64,000 nucleotides of DNA. Origin: Acidicapsa dinghuensis (GTDB lineage: Bacteria > Acidobacteriota > Terriglobia > Terriglobales > Acidobacteriaceae). The notes under the pieces were generated by a model. That model was not told the origin of the DNA. It saw nothing but the letters and a program-made list of their open reading frames with translations, and did not search any database. A program made the position numbers and the translations under genes. Every line of letters begins with the position of its first letter. Position 1 is the first letter of the stretch. Below are positions 1 to 7,975 of this stretch, piece by piece. The stretch is from assembly GCF_025685685.1 (NCBI RefSeq), contig NZ_JAGSYH010000002.1:730768-794767 (forward strand), read 5' to 3'.

Positions 1-448
1 TGGGCTCCGGTTCTGCGAGCGCAACCCCAGTAGGCATAGAGTCGTCATGTTCACGATGCGAGGAAGGCGAATTCGAAGGCGGCTGGTTGGTTGGCATCAC
101 TTTAGGTACATGAAAAGCGGGTGGGCTGCGATGACCGTAGCTTCACCGGAACGCTCTTCAATCCAAAAATCTCCCGGTCTTCCGTTTATTCTCTCATTCT
201 CTGGAATTAGGGCCAACCCGGACTTTATCGCTATCGGCGCTTGTAGTTGCCCAGCGTCGACGACGAAACCCCACACCGTAGAATGGCATCAGTCTAAAAG
301 ACGTGTCCTAGAAGACGTGTCAAAGTCCGGCGCAGGACTCAGCCGATTAGACGAGTTCTGACCATGGTTGTTACAGCACAACAGGTAAGAAACACAGAAT
401 CAAGCTGATCGCGCAGAAATATGTTTGAAGAGATCGAGAGATTCCTGA
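1..448. other. Non-coding left edge
   Basis: No supported gene is seen here. An open frame at 47-361 on the plus strand has an arginine-rich, low-complexity translation with no domain and no convincing ribosome binding site, so it is not called. A short direct repeat with core aagacgtgtc occurs twice around 298-320. The stretch probably holds the promoter of the membrane-protein gene that follows. Confidence 0.5.
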
Positions 449-1093
449 TTGAAACAACTGATTGTAAAGTGGATGTCCCGCTGGAACCTGGTGATCGTGC
501 CGGCACTCATCAAGATGGGTTTCTGGGGCGTCGGCCTGATCGCCCTGGCCGATTCCAGCACCATTCCGGTCCCGATGGACGCGCTGCTGGCCGTCATGGT
601 CTGGGAGAACAAGTCCCATTTCTTCATCTACTGCCTCGCCGGAGCCGCAGGATCGGCAATCGGTGGCCTGCTTCCCTATGGACTAGGCCGCGCTGGCGGC
701 GAGCTTTTTTTGCTCAAACGTGTAAACCGTCAGCGCTTTGAGAGCATGCGCGACAAATTTGAGCGGCAGGAATTTCTGGCGGTCCTGGTGCCGAGCATGC
801 TGCCCCCGCCGACTCCCTGGAAGGCCTTTGTTTTTGCTGCGGGTGTCTTTGAAATGCGGGTCTGGTCATTTGTGCTCGCAGTCTTCTGCGGTCGGATGAT
901 CCGTTGGACAGTCCTGTCACTACTGGTGATGAAGCTGGGACCTGGCGCTGTTTCGCTGATGCAGAAGCTGATCAGCCAACATCTGATCCTCTTCCTGACA
1001 TGTCTCGTTTTGCTGCTTACAGCGATTGCGGTCTGGGCGGTACTGAAATTTCGGCGCAAGGGCGCTGCACAAACTAACGCAGCGGATTCGTAA
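449..1093 (+). CDS. DedA/VTT-family membrane protein
   Basis: The 214-aa product is an integral membrane protein of the VTT (SNARE-associated, DedA/YqaA-like) superfamily, whose members are implicated in lipid scrambling and envelope homeostasis. The family pattern is visible: an N-terminal hydrophobic segment ending in DSSTIPVPMDALL (about residues 34-46), a glycine-rich segment with PYGLGRAGG (about 76-84), the amphipathic block with PSMLPPPTPWK (about 115-125), and two C-terminal membrane helices. The frame opens at a TTG; an in-frame ATG at 473 is an equally good start and would remove eight residues. It converges on moeA with only a 22-bp gap. The exact substrate cannot be read from the sequence. 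Confidence 0.85.
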   Translation: MKQLIVKWMSRWNLVIVPALIKMGFWGVGLIALADSSTIPVPMDALLAVMVWENKSHFFIYCLAGAAGSAIGGLLPYGLGRAGGELFLLKRVNRQRFESMRDKFERQEFLAVLVPSMLPPPTPWKAFVFAAGVFEMRVWSFVLAVFCGRMIRWTVLSLLVMKLGPGAVSLMQKLISQHLILFLTCLVLLLTAIAVWAVLKFRRKGAAQTNAADS

Positions 1094-1115
1094 ACAGCCG
1101 AGGTTATCGCCGGCC

Positions 1116-2357
1116 CTATGCGGTCAGGAGAATTGATACCTCGCTTCCGGGATGTAATTCCTCGCAATCCGAGGGAAGTACCAGCAGGCAGTTGGAGCGG
1201 GCATAGGCGGCCAGATCGCCCGAGCCATGCCATGGAACAAGCTCTACCTGTGGATTCAGACTGAAGTCGCAACGCGCCGGCAGAAAACGTGTGAGACCGG
1301 GCTTTCCGCGCCATTCGCTAGCGTAATGTGCCGCGGCAAAGCGAGGCACTGCGGCAGTGTTTCCTCCCAGCGCAGCCAACACCGGTGCAGCGAACAGATG
1401 AAAGGTTGCTGCGCTGGATATAGGGTTGCCCGGAAGCGCAAGAAACGGAACCATGCGTCCAGACTGGGGTAGTGGAACCTCGCCAACGACAACCGGCTTG
1501 CCGGGCTGCATCGCAACACCTGCGAACAGGATTCGTGCCCCTGCACGTTCCAACCCGCCCCTGCTGAAGTCAAAGCGACCAGCCGAAATGCCGCCAGTGA
1601 GCAACAACAAGTCGGGATGTTGGTGAAAAGCCGATGCCAACGCGGCATCGACCGCTGCTTCCTCATCACGAACTACCGGCAAAATGAGTGGCTGCCCACC
1701 CGCAGACGCGACGAGAGCGGCCAGCATCGGCGAATTGGAGTTGCGAATTTGGCTAAGTGCCGGTGTCTCTGCCACGGCAACGAGTTCGTCGCCCGAAGAA
1801 AGAATAGCTACGACCGGCATGCGAAACACGGTCAACTCCGGATAGCCGCATTGTGCGGCAAGCGCGATATGCTGCGCTTCCAGACGTGTACCGCGCGGGA
1901 TCACGAGTTCACCAGTGCGCGCTTCCGCTCCGGCCGGAACAATATTTTCTCCCTCGGCAATCTGGCGCGGCTCGCGCATGCGCACCGTGTTCCCGATCCG
2001 CTCGGAGTGCTCCACCATAAACACTGCATCCAGTCCATCCGGAACTGGAGCGCCCGTCATAATCTCCCATGCTTCTCCCGGCCTGGCTTTACTACTAGCT
2101 ATTTCACCCGCCCGAACCTGACCGGCTACATGAAGCGGCTGATATGTATTGGCATCTGCGGCGCGACAGGCAAATCCGTCACGCGTCGATCGCGGAAACG
2201 GGGGCTGGTCGCGATCAGCGCGGATCTCCTGCGCAAGCACACGGCCAGCTACGTCCAGAAGAGAAACGGCCTCGGTAACAGCAGGCGAGGGCAATTGCCC
2301 GATGTAACGGCAAATCTCTTCCGCAGCCTCGGCATAACTCAGCAAAGTCTCTGCCAT
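1116..2357 (-). CDS. moeA: Molybdopterin molybdenumtransferase MoeA
   Basis: MoeA inserts molybdate into adenylylated molybdopterin, the last step of molybdenum cofactor synthesis in the cytosol. The 413-aa protein has the expected order: an N-terminal segment with RDQPPFPRSTRDGFA, the MTGAPVPDGLDAVFMVE block of domain I, the MogA-like domain with LLTGGISAGRFDF, and the LALPGNPISS motif, followed by the C-terminal beta domain. The frame extends upstream to a GTG at 2387, but the ATG at 2357 gives the usual MoeA N-terminus and is preferred. No other cofactor gene lies in the window, so it seems to be a stand-alone locus. It sits downstream of the TPR gene, separated by an intrinsic terminator. 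Confidence 0.95.
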   Translation of the reverse strand: MAETLLSYAEAAEEICRYIGQLPSPAVTEAVSLLDVAGRVLAQEIRADRDQPPFPRSTRDGFACRAADANTYQPLHVAGQVRAGEIASSKARPGEAWEIMTGAPVPDGLDAVFMVEHSERIGNTVRMREPRQIAEGENIVPAGAEARTGELVIPRGTRLEAQHIALAAQCGYPELTVFRMPVVAILSSGDELVAVAETPALSQIRNSNSPMLAALVASAGGQPLILPVVRDEEAAVDAALASAFHQHPDLLLLTGGISAGRFDFSRGGLERAGARILFAGVAMQPGKPVVVGEVPLPQSGRMVPFLALPGNPISSAATFHLFAAPVLAALGGNTAAVPRFAAAHYASEWRGKPGLTRFLPARCDFSLNPQVELVPWHGSGDLAAYARSNCLLVLPSDCEELHPGSEVSILLTA

Positions 2358-2390
2358 GACCTGAATTGTAGCCTCCGCCAAACACACAAA

Positions 2391-2416
2391 AGCCGCTGCT
2401 CAGGTGAGCAACGGCT
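2391..2416 (-). terminator. Intrinsic terminator of the TPR gene
   Basis: Inverted repeat with 11-nt arms (agccgctgctc and gagcaacggct, one G-U pair) around a 4-nt loop. Read on the minus strand it is followed by a T-rich tail, directly after the stop of the gene at 2439-3530. Confidence 0.75.
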
Positions 2417-2438
2417 TCGGCGCATTTCGTATTGCAGC

Positions 2439-3530
2439 TTATTTCTTGGCCTTGTACTTGGTTTCTACCTTCTCATTGCTCTGCGCCAGGATTCCCTTCA
2501 CGTCATTGGCGAACTGGCCGTTAGGGGCAAGATCCAAGTATTTCTGGTAGGCCTCCGCGCATCCGGGGGGCAGTATGATCTTGTTGGTCTTGGAGTCCAT
2601 GGTTGCCTTGCCGATGAGCGCCTGGCCCTTGAGATAGTAGGCAATGGCGTTATTTGGATCGGCCGCGATTGCCTTGTCCGCAGCAGCGCCCTGCGCATCA
2701 GCGTTGCCCGCCTGCGAAAAGACGATAGTTTCGTTGGAGTAGTAGAAACCAGCCTTTGCCGGATTCGCCTTGGCTGCCGCATCGTAGTCGGTCTGTGCCT
2801 CGTCAGCCTTATTGTTGCGCGCAGCCGCTTCGCCCATGCCGGCATCGGCTCCGCCCAACAACTCAGGATTGGGCTTCTTGGAGGCCGTTCCCAGATCCAC
2901 TGCCTTCTTGAAGCTCGTGGTCGCATCATCCCACTTCTTCAGGCCAAGCTGCGAATTGCCCAGTTCGTACCAGAGTAGTTCGCTGTCCGGCTTAAGCGCT
3001 GTGTCCTTGAGCATCAAGGCCTCAGCCTCGTCGTACTTCTTATCCTTGTTGTTCTGGCGCGCTGTCGCAAGGTCCGCGTTCAGGTTCTTGATCACCGCGT
3101 TGTTCTTCATGACGTCGGCGTTCTTCTTCTTGAACTCTTCGACTTGCTTGCGCTGGTCCGGAGTCATTCTGGCGAGGAATTCGGCGCGCGACATATCGTC
3201 GTCCTGTGCCGTGTCCTGCCCCGCAGTGATCTTCACGTTCTCGATCTGATCAACCACCTTATCGGGCGGCGTGTCGGGAAGACGCAGGGTCATCAGGTAC
3301 GTTCCGGGTGCGATTCCATCACCTGTAAAATCGCCGCTTGCATTGACCGGGAAGCTGTACTTCGCCGTTTTACCGTTATCGGTTGACAGGCCAATGGTGG
3401 CCGGTCCCTTAGGCTGACCAGTCGGGTCTGTCACGTGCCCGTGAATTTTGCCGGTAGGCTCCTGGGCAATAGCCATCGACGCAGAGATCAAAAGCGCTCC
3501 GGCGAGAGGAAACAACGAACTTAGCTTCAT
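2439..3530 (-). CDS. Exported TPR protein with carboxypeptidase-regulatory-like domain
   Basis: The 363-aa product has a signal peptide (MKLSSLFPLAGALLISASMAIA) followed by a short beta-sandwich like the carboxypeptidase regulatory domain (GKIHGHVTDPTGQPKG, ending with GDGIAPGTYLMTLRLPD, residues about 26-85). A Lys/Glu-rich helical linker (about 105-165) follows, then at least three tetratricopeptide-like repeats (for example ELLWYELGNSQLGLKKWDDA and AIAYYLKGQALIGKA). The start at 3530 has a strong ribosome binding site (aaggag, 6 nt upstream). Proteins pairing these two domains are frequent in Acidobacteria and are assumed to act in the periplasm; no function is known. The gene is monocistronic, with its own terminator. 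Confidence 0.85.
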   Translation of the reverse strand: MKLSSLFPLAGALLISASMAIAQEPTGKIHGHVTDPTGQPKGPATIGLSTDNGKTAKYSFPVNASGDFTGDGIAPGTYLMTLRLPDTPPDKVVDQIENVKITAGQDTAQDDDMSRAEFLARMTPDQRKQVEEFKKKNADVMKNNAVIKNLNADLATARQNNKDKKYDEAEALMLKDTALKPDSELLWYELGNSQLGLKKWDDATTSFKKAVDLGTASKKPNPELLGGADAGMGEAAARNNKADEAQTDYDAAAKANPAKAGFYYSNETIVFSQAGNADAQGAAADKAIAADPNNAIAYYLKGQALIGKATMDSKTNKIILPPGCAEAYQKYLDLAPNGQFANDVKGILAQSNEKVETKYKAKK

Positions 3531-3616
3531 AACGTTCTCCTTAGAAATAGCGAGGGTAAGAGTCCGGCACGGTCATATTGACGAGTGCTGCGGTCAGATA
3601 GTTCTTCCTTCATGCC

Positions 3617-4348
3617 TCATATTCCGCCGGCTTTGGACGTCCCGCCGGTCGCGGCATAAGGAATCGGATCTTCTACGCCCGCCGCCGCAAATGCCCGCAA
3701 GCGCAACACACAGCTTTCACACGCCCCACAGGCTTGCTGCTCCTCCCTGTAGCAGGACCACGTTACATCCAAAGGCGCATTGCATTCAAGACCAAGGCGC
3801 ACAATCTGAGCCTTATTGAGCGCAATCAACGGGGTCACAATCTGTATATTCCCGTCCCGGGTTCCCGTACGGATAAGCTGTTGAAACGCCTCGTAATACG
3901 CGGGCCGGCAGTCTGGATAGCCGGAGCTGTCCTGCTCCACGGCTCCGATATAGACGCGCGAGGCGCCAAGCACCTCAGCCCAGCTCACGGCTGCAGACAG
4001 AAAATGCGCATTGCGGAAAGGTACGTAAGTCACCGGAACATGCTGGTCGAGAATCCCCCGCTCGCGAAACTCCGGGCTGGCGTCGGGAACTTCGATGGAC
4101 GAATCGGTGAGCGCCGAGCCTCCGATCCGCCGGAAAACATCCGTGTGCAGATGCAGAAATTCGCGAATATCGAGGCGGCTGGCGACGGCGCGGGCTGCCT
4201 GCAGCTCCCGATGCTCCGTGCGCTGGCCATAACCGAAATGGATGGCGTAAGCCTCGGTGTCACGCGCCGCCAGGGCGGCGGTGACGCAGCTATCCATGCC
4301 GCCGGAAAGACAGACGACCGAACGTTCGCGATATGCTGGAGTTTCCAC
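3617..4348 (-). CDS. queC: 7-cyano-7-deazaguanine synthase QueC
   Basis: QueC converts 7-carboxy-7-deazaguanine to preQ0 with ATP and ammonia, in the queuosine tRNA modification pathway. The ATP-pyrophosphatase loop SGGMDSCVTA lies near the N-terminus, and the C-terminal zinc site is visible as CYREEQQACGACESC (four cysteines). The central block with GAVEQDSSGYPDCRPAYYEAFQQL is typical of the family. Counting from a GTG at 4348 the protein has 243 residues, close to the usual length; the frame can be extended to a GTG at 4396. It is divergent from the GNAT gene at 4436. Another queuosine enzyme, QueD, lies about 9 kb away at 13650. Confidence 0.94.
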   Translation of the reverse strand: METPAYRERSVVCLSGGMDSCVTAALAARDTEAYAIHFGYGQRTEHRELQAARAVASRLDIREFLHLHTDVFRRIGGSALTDSSIEVPDASPEFRERGILDQHVPVTYVPFRNAHFLSAAVSWAEVLGASRVYIGAVEQDSSGYPDCRPAYYEAFQQLIRTGTRDGNIQIVTPLIALNKAQIVRLGLECNAPLDVTWSCYREEQQACGACESCVLRLRAFAAAGVEDPIPYAATGGTSKAGGI

Positions 4349-4435
4349 GTTCCTATCGTATCGCTCGCAGGCGCAAAAACGCGCGGCACGGATCACGCAT
4401 GCTGAGACAACCAGCCGCCCCTACAATACCTGTAG

Positions 4436-4963
4436 ATGGCAACTACGATTCGCAAGGCCGTCCCGGAAGACGTGCCGCAAATTCTCGAATTCATTCGCGC
4501 TCTCGCCACCTATGAGCGCGAGCCTGACGCCGTAACGGCGACGGAAGCCGACCTGCTGCGCGACGGTTTCGGCCCTAACCCGTATTACCACTGCCTCATC
4601 GCAGAACACGATAGCCGTCCGGCTGGATTCGCCTTTTATTTCTTCAACTACTCCACCTGGACGGGCAGGCCTGGACTATATCTCGAAGACTTGTTTGTGA
4701 ATCCGGAGTTTCGAGGTCTGGGAATCGGCAAAGCCCTGCTGGCGCGCGTTGCCGCGATCGCAGTCGAACTGGGCTGCCCGCGCCTGCAGTGGGAAGTGCT
4801 CGACTGGAACACACCGGCAATCGATTTCTACTCCGGTTTGGGCGCCAGCTTTCTGGATGAGTGGCGCAATGTGCGAGTCACGGGTGAGGCGCTCACGAAA
4901 CTTGCTGCCATGGACACTCTCGAACCGAACGACGCAGTCGTAACATCGGACGCGAAAGGCTGA
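4436..4963 (+). CDS. GNAT-family N-acetyltransferase
   Basis: The 175-aa product has the GNAT fold of the spermidine/diamine acetyltransferase-like group. It opens with TTIRKAVPEDVPQILEFIRALATYE, and has YLEDLFVNPEFRGLGIGKALL (about residues 82-102, the acetyl-CoA pyrophosphate-binding motif A) and the closing motif DWNTPAIDFYSGLGA. The acceptor cannot be told from sequence; polyamine or amino-acid-like amines are plausible by similarity to SAT-type enzymes. Its stop overlaps the start of trmFO by one base, so the two are likely translated from one message. Confidence 0.88.
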   Translation: MATTIRKAVPEDVPQILEFIRALATYEREPDAVTATEADLLRDGFGPNPYYHCLIAEHDSRPAGFAFYFFNYSTWTGRPGLYLEDLFVNPEFRGLGIGKALLARVAAIAVELGCPRLQWEVLDWNTPAIDFYSGLGASFLDEWRNVRVTGEALTKLAAMDTLEPNDAVVTSDAKG

Positions 4964-6327
4964 TGATTATGCCTCAAAAGATTCGCGTTATCGGCGGCGG
5001 CCTTGCCGGTCCCGAAGCGGCGCTGACAGCGGCTAGGCTGGGCTGTGAAGTCGATCTTTACGAGATGCGCCGCGAAGTCGCCGGCAAGCCTGTCCTGACG
5101 CCCGCCCATCAGACCATCGACTTCGGCGAACTGGTCTGCTCCAACTCGCTGAAAAGCGAATCTCCAAATACTGCTCCGTGGCTGTTGAAGCAGGAGATGC
5201 GTCGAGCAGGCTCATCGCTGCTGGCCCTCGCTGATGCCACGGCCGTGCCAGCGGGCCACGCGCTTGCTGTCGACCGGGTCGAGTTTTCCCAGCGCATCGC
5301 CGAGGCCATCGCAGCCGAGCCACGCATTCGCGTTATCCGCGAAGAAGTGACATCGCTGGAGCCAATTGCCGACACGCTGACGATTGTCGCCACTGGCCCG
5401 CTGACTTCTGACGCCTTGAGCGCCGAGATCGGCAGACTTACCGGCTCCGAGCATCTTGCCTTCTACGACTCGATCTCACCCATCGTCGATGCTGAGACAA
5501 TCGACCGCGATCGCGTTTACTTTGCCGCGCGGTGGGATAAAGGCACAGCCGACTACATCAACTGCCCCATGAACCGCGAGGAATACGACGCATTCCTTGC
5601 CGCTCTGCTGGCCGCAGAACCCGCTGAAACCAAGGACTGGGAGAAGACTGAGTATTTCGAAGGCTGCCTGCCGATTGAAGTCCTGGCACGGCGTGGCCCA
5701 GACACGCTGCGATTCGGGCCAATGAAGCCCGTCGGCCTGCGCGATCCACGCACCGGCAAAAATCCGTGGGCTGTTGTGCAGTTGCGGCAGGAAAATCTGC
5801 GCGCCGACAGCTATAACCTGGTCGGATTTCAAAATCACCTGAAGTACGGCGAACAGGCTCGCGTGCTGCGGATGATCCCCGGGCTGGAAAATGCAAAGTT
5901 CCTGCGCTACGGTCAGATTCACCGCAATACGTACATATGCTCTCCGCGTCTGCTCGATAACAGGTTGCGATTGCAGATACGGCCCGATCTGTTCTTTGCC
6001 GGGCAAATTTCCGGCGTTGAGGGCTACACAGAATCCATCGCTTCAGGACTGTTGACAGGTCTCTACGCCGCGGCGATTGCCCATGGCATGGATCCGGCTC
6101 CGGTTCCACGCGCAACCGCGCTTGGATCGCTGACTCACTACATCACGCATGCGGATGCTGCGCATTTTCAGCCGGCGAACATCACCTTCGACCTTCTACC
6201 GCAACTGGAAGAAGAAATCCGCCGAAAAGTGCGCGATAAGAAGGAGCGGCACCGGATGGTCTGCGAGCGCGCGCTGTCTGCTTTTGCCGAATGGCAGGCG
6301 GTACTTCCGGTTCATGCCGCCGTATAA
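4963..6327 (+). CDS. trmFO: Folate-dependent tRNA (uracil-54-C5)-methyltransferase TrmFO
   Basis: TrmFO makes ribothymidine 54 in the T-loop of tRNAs using methylenetetrahydrofolate and reduced FAD. The 454-aa length fits the family. The FAD-binding glycine motif RVIGGGLAGPEAALTAARLG is at the N-terminus. FGELVCSNSLKSE (about residues 51-63) and GCLPIEVLARRG (about 224-235) contain the two cysteines associated with catalysis. NLVGFQNHLKYGEQ and FFAGQISGVEGYTESIASGLL are further signature blocks. Starts are possible at 4963 or at a second ATG at 4969. The overlap with the upstream acetyltransferase gene suggests translational coupling. Confidence 0.96.
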   Translation: MIMPQKIRVIGGGLAGPEAALTAARLGCEVDLYEMRREVAGKPVLTPAHQTIDFGELVCSNSLKSESPNTAPWLLKQEMRRAGSSLLALADATAVPAGHALAVDRVEFSQRIAEAIAAEPRIRVIREEVTSLEPIADTLTIVATGPLTSDALSAEIGRLTGSEHLAFYDSISPIVDAETIDRDRVYFAARWDKGTADYINCPMNREEYDAFLAALLAAEPAETKDWEKTEYFEGCLPIEVLARRGPDTLRFGPMKPVGLRDPRTGKNPWAVVQLRQENLRADSYNLVGFQNHLKYGEQARVLRMIPGLENAKFLRYGQIHRNTYICSPRLLDNRLRLQIRPDLFFAGQISGVEGYTESIASGLLTGLYAAAIAHGMDPAPVPRATALGSLTHYITHADAAHFQPANITFDLLPQLEEEIRRKVRDKKERHRMVCERALSAFAEWQAVLPVHAAV

Positions 6328-6358
6328 GTGACTGTGCTAGGCTTCTGCGCAAGCACCC

Positions 6359-7470
6359 ATGGCAACCTATCCAGGGCCCTACACCACTCCACCGATCTTC
6401 CCGCTAACGTACTCCGCCATGGATGCGATCAGCCCTGCCATCCAGCGAACCCGCGATTATCTCTTTCGCCCTTTCCGGCTAGGCCGGTTCGTGCTTCTCG
6501 CTCTAGTGGCGACCGTTACCGAAGGTGGAGGTAGCGGTGGTGGAGGTAGCTTCCGCTCGCCGTTTCCCAGCGGCAACACTGGCAAGGTTCCGATCCAGCC
6601 GATTCCCCATCCTCACCTGCCGCCCGTTTCGGCCTGGCTGCCATTTGTGATTGCCGGTGTAATCATCCTGCTGATTCTCAGCGCAGTACTCGGCTACCTG
6701 GTGATCCGGCTTCGCTTCAGCTATTTTGACTGCGTGCTCGATCGTCATGACCAGATCGCAGCCGGTTGGCGAAAATACAAGACGCAGGCATGGCGATATT
6801 TCGTTGCCTCGTTTCTGGTTGGGCTCGGGTTTGTAGCCGTGTTTGTTGCCGTCGGCGTCGCTTTATTCCTGCATTTCAAACCGCTTCTTTCCCTCTATTT
6901 TCCGGCAATAAGGATGAAACGCAGACGGTTCATTTCGGAGCTGTTTTAGCGGCATTCGCGCTGATCGTGGTGATCATCTTCACGCTGGCGATCATAGCCA
7001 TCGTCGTCGAGACTGCGATGAGCCAGTTCATACTGCCCCGATTTGCTATCGAAGATGCCTCGTTCCGCGACGCCTGCATTGACGTATGGGACGATATACG
7101 GACCGAGCCGGGACAATTCGCCTTGTTCATGCTCATGCGCATACTCGTACCGATGGCAGCTGGCATCGCCTTCTTTCTGGTGCTGCTGATTCCAATGCTG
7201 GTGCTGATCGTGGTCGGGGTAGTGATCGCGTTCGTTATACACTCCACGCCGCATGCTTCGTTTTACTTTGCCCCGTTGGCGTGGTCCGGCATTCACTTCG
7301 CCCTTGCGTTGATCTTCCTGCTGACAATCTCCTTCAGCGGAACCTTAGGCACATGGCTGCGGAATTACGGAATACTTTTCTATGCGGGCCGCTACCCTGC
7401 ATTGAGGATCCGACTCTGGCCTCCGCCAGAACCCGCAGCCCCGATAGAAACAGCTTCAGCGCCGTCATAA
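6359..7470 (+). pseudogene. Glycine-rich polytopic membrane protein, interrupted by one frameshift
   Basis: Two overlapping frames together encode one membrane protein. The first (6359-6949) opens with MATYPGPYTTPPIFPLTYSA, then has a GGGSGGGGSFRS linker and two hydrophobic helices. The second carries on from about 6900 with GAVLAAFALIVVIIF, the block FRDACIDVWDDIRTEPGQFALF, three further membrane segments and a proline-rich tail ending at 7470. A minus-one change of frame at the tatttt run near 6897-6902 would join them into about 370 residues. The architecture recalls acidobacterial hypothetical membrane proteins distantly like the membrane domain of glycerophosphodiesterases. Possible explanations are a lost T in a homopolymer (true mutation or read error) or, less likely, programmed slippage. 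Confidence 0.7.
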
Positions 7471-7544
7471 GCAAAGTTGGTTTTACAGACGGCCAATTTC
7501 TCCCGCGCCGGTGTCTAAGGAAATAGAGGGGGACCAGCGAGCGC

Positions 7545-7928
7545 ATGACGGACTGGGGGGGGACGGAGCTTTTGTCGAACCGGTTCGTCGCCTGTGGAAT
7601 CCGTGTTGCCCTGGGCGGATACGTGGCCTGGATGGCGCGCCGCTTCTATGCCGACCCGCTGGCCTACTTTCGCCGCTGGATGCCGCAACTGCCAGAAATG
7701 CCCTGGATGCGGTCCTTCGTCCGTTTCTGGGCCGCATTTTGCATCTGGGGCGGCTGCTTCATCGTAGCCACCGCCATCGCCACGCAGATTTTTGAAATGC
7801 ACGGTTGGATCCCTGGAGCGCTGCTCGTGCTGCTGTCGGTCGCTGCGGCATTTCTGCTTTTACCCCCAAAGGCCGACGAACCACCGCCAGAATATCCGGG
7901 GGAAAATTCCGTCAGCCGCTGGAAGTAA
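7545..7928 (+). CDS. Small hypothetical membrane protein
   Basis: The 127-aa product has one hydrophobic segment near residues 58-82 (FVRFWAAFCIWGGCFIVATAIATQIF) and a second at about 86-105, with a proline/glutamate-rich cytoplasmic-type tail. No family is recognised. The frame lies in the gap between the frameshifted membrane protein and der, and converges on der with 47 bp between the stops. Codon use looks like its neighbours, so it is probably a real gene of the same lineage. Confidence 0.55.
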   Translation: MTDWGGTELLSNRFVACGIRVALGGYVAWMARRFYADPLAYFRRWMPQLPEMPWMRSFVRFWAAFCIWGGCFIVATAIATQIFEMHGWIPGALLVLLSVAAAFLLLPPKADEPPPEYPGENSVSRWK

Positions 7929-7975
7929 CCCGCCAGCTGTCGCAACATTTCCAATTTTGCTTGCAACAGCGCCGG

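Noticed and set aside
298..320. Tandem repeat as a possible regulatory or attachment site
   Set aside because: Two short copies of aagacgtgtc only; no partner site or integrase is seen.
1617..2978. Plus-strand 453-codon open frame
   Set aside because: It runs antisense through moeA and the TPR gene, both of which have clear domains; its arginine- and cysteine-rich translation has none.
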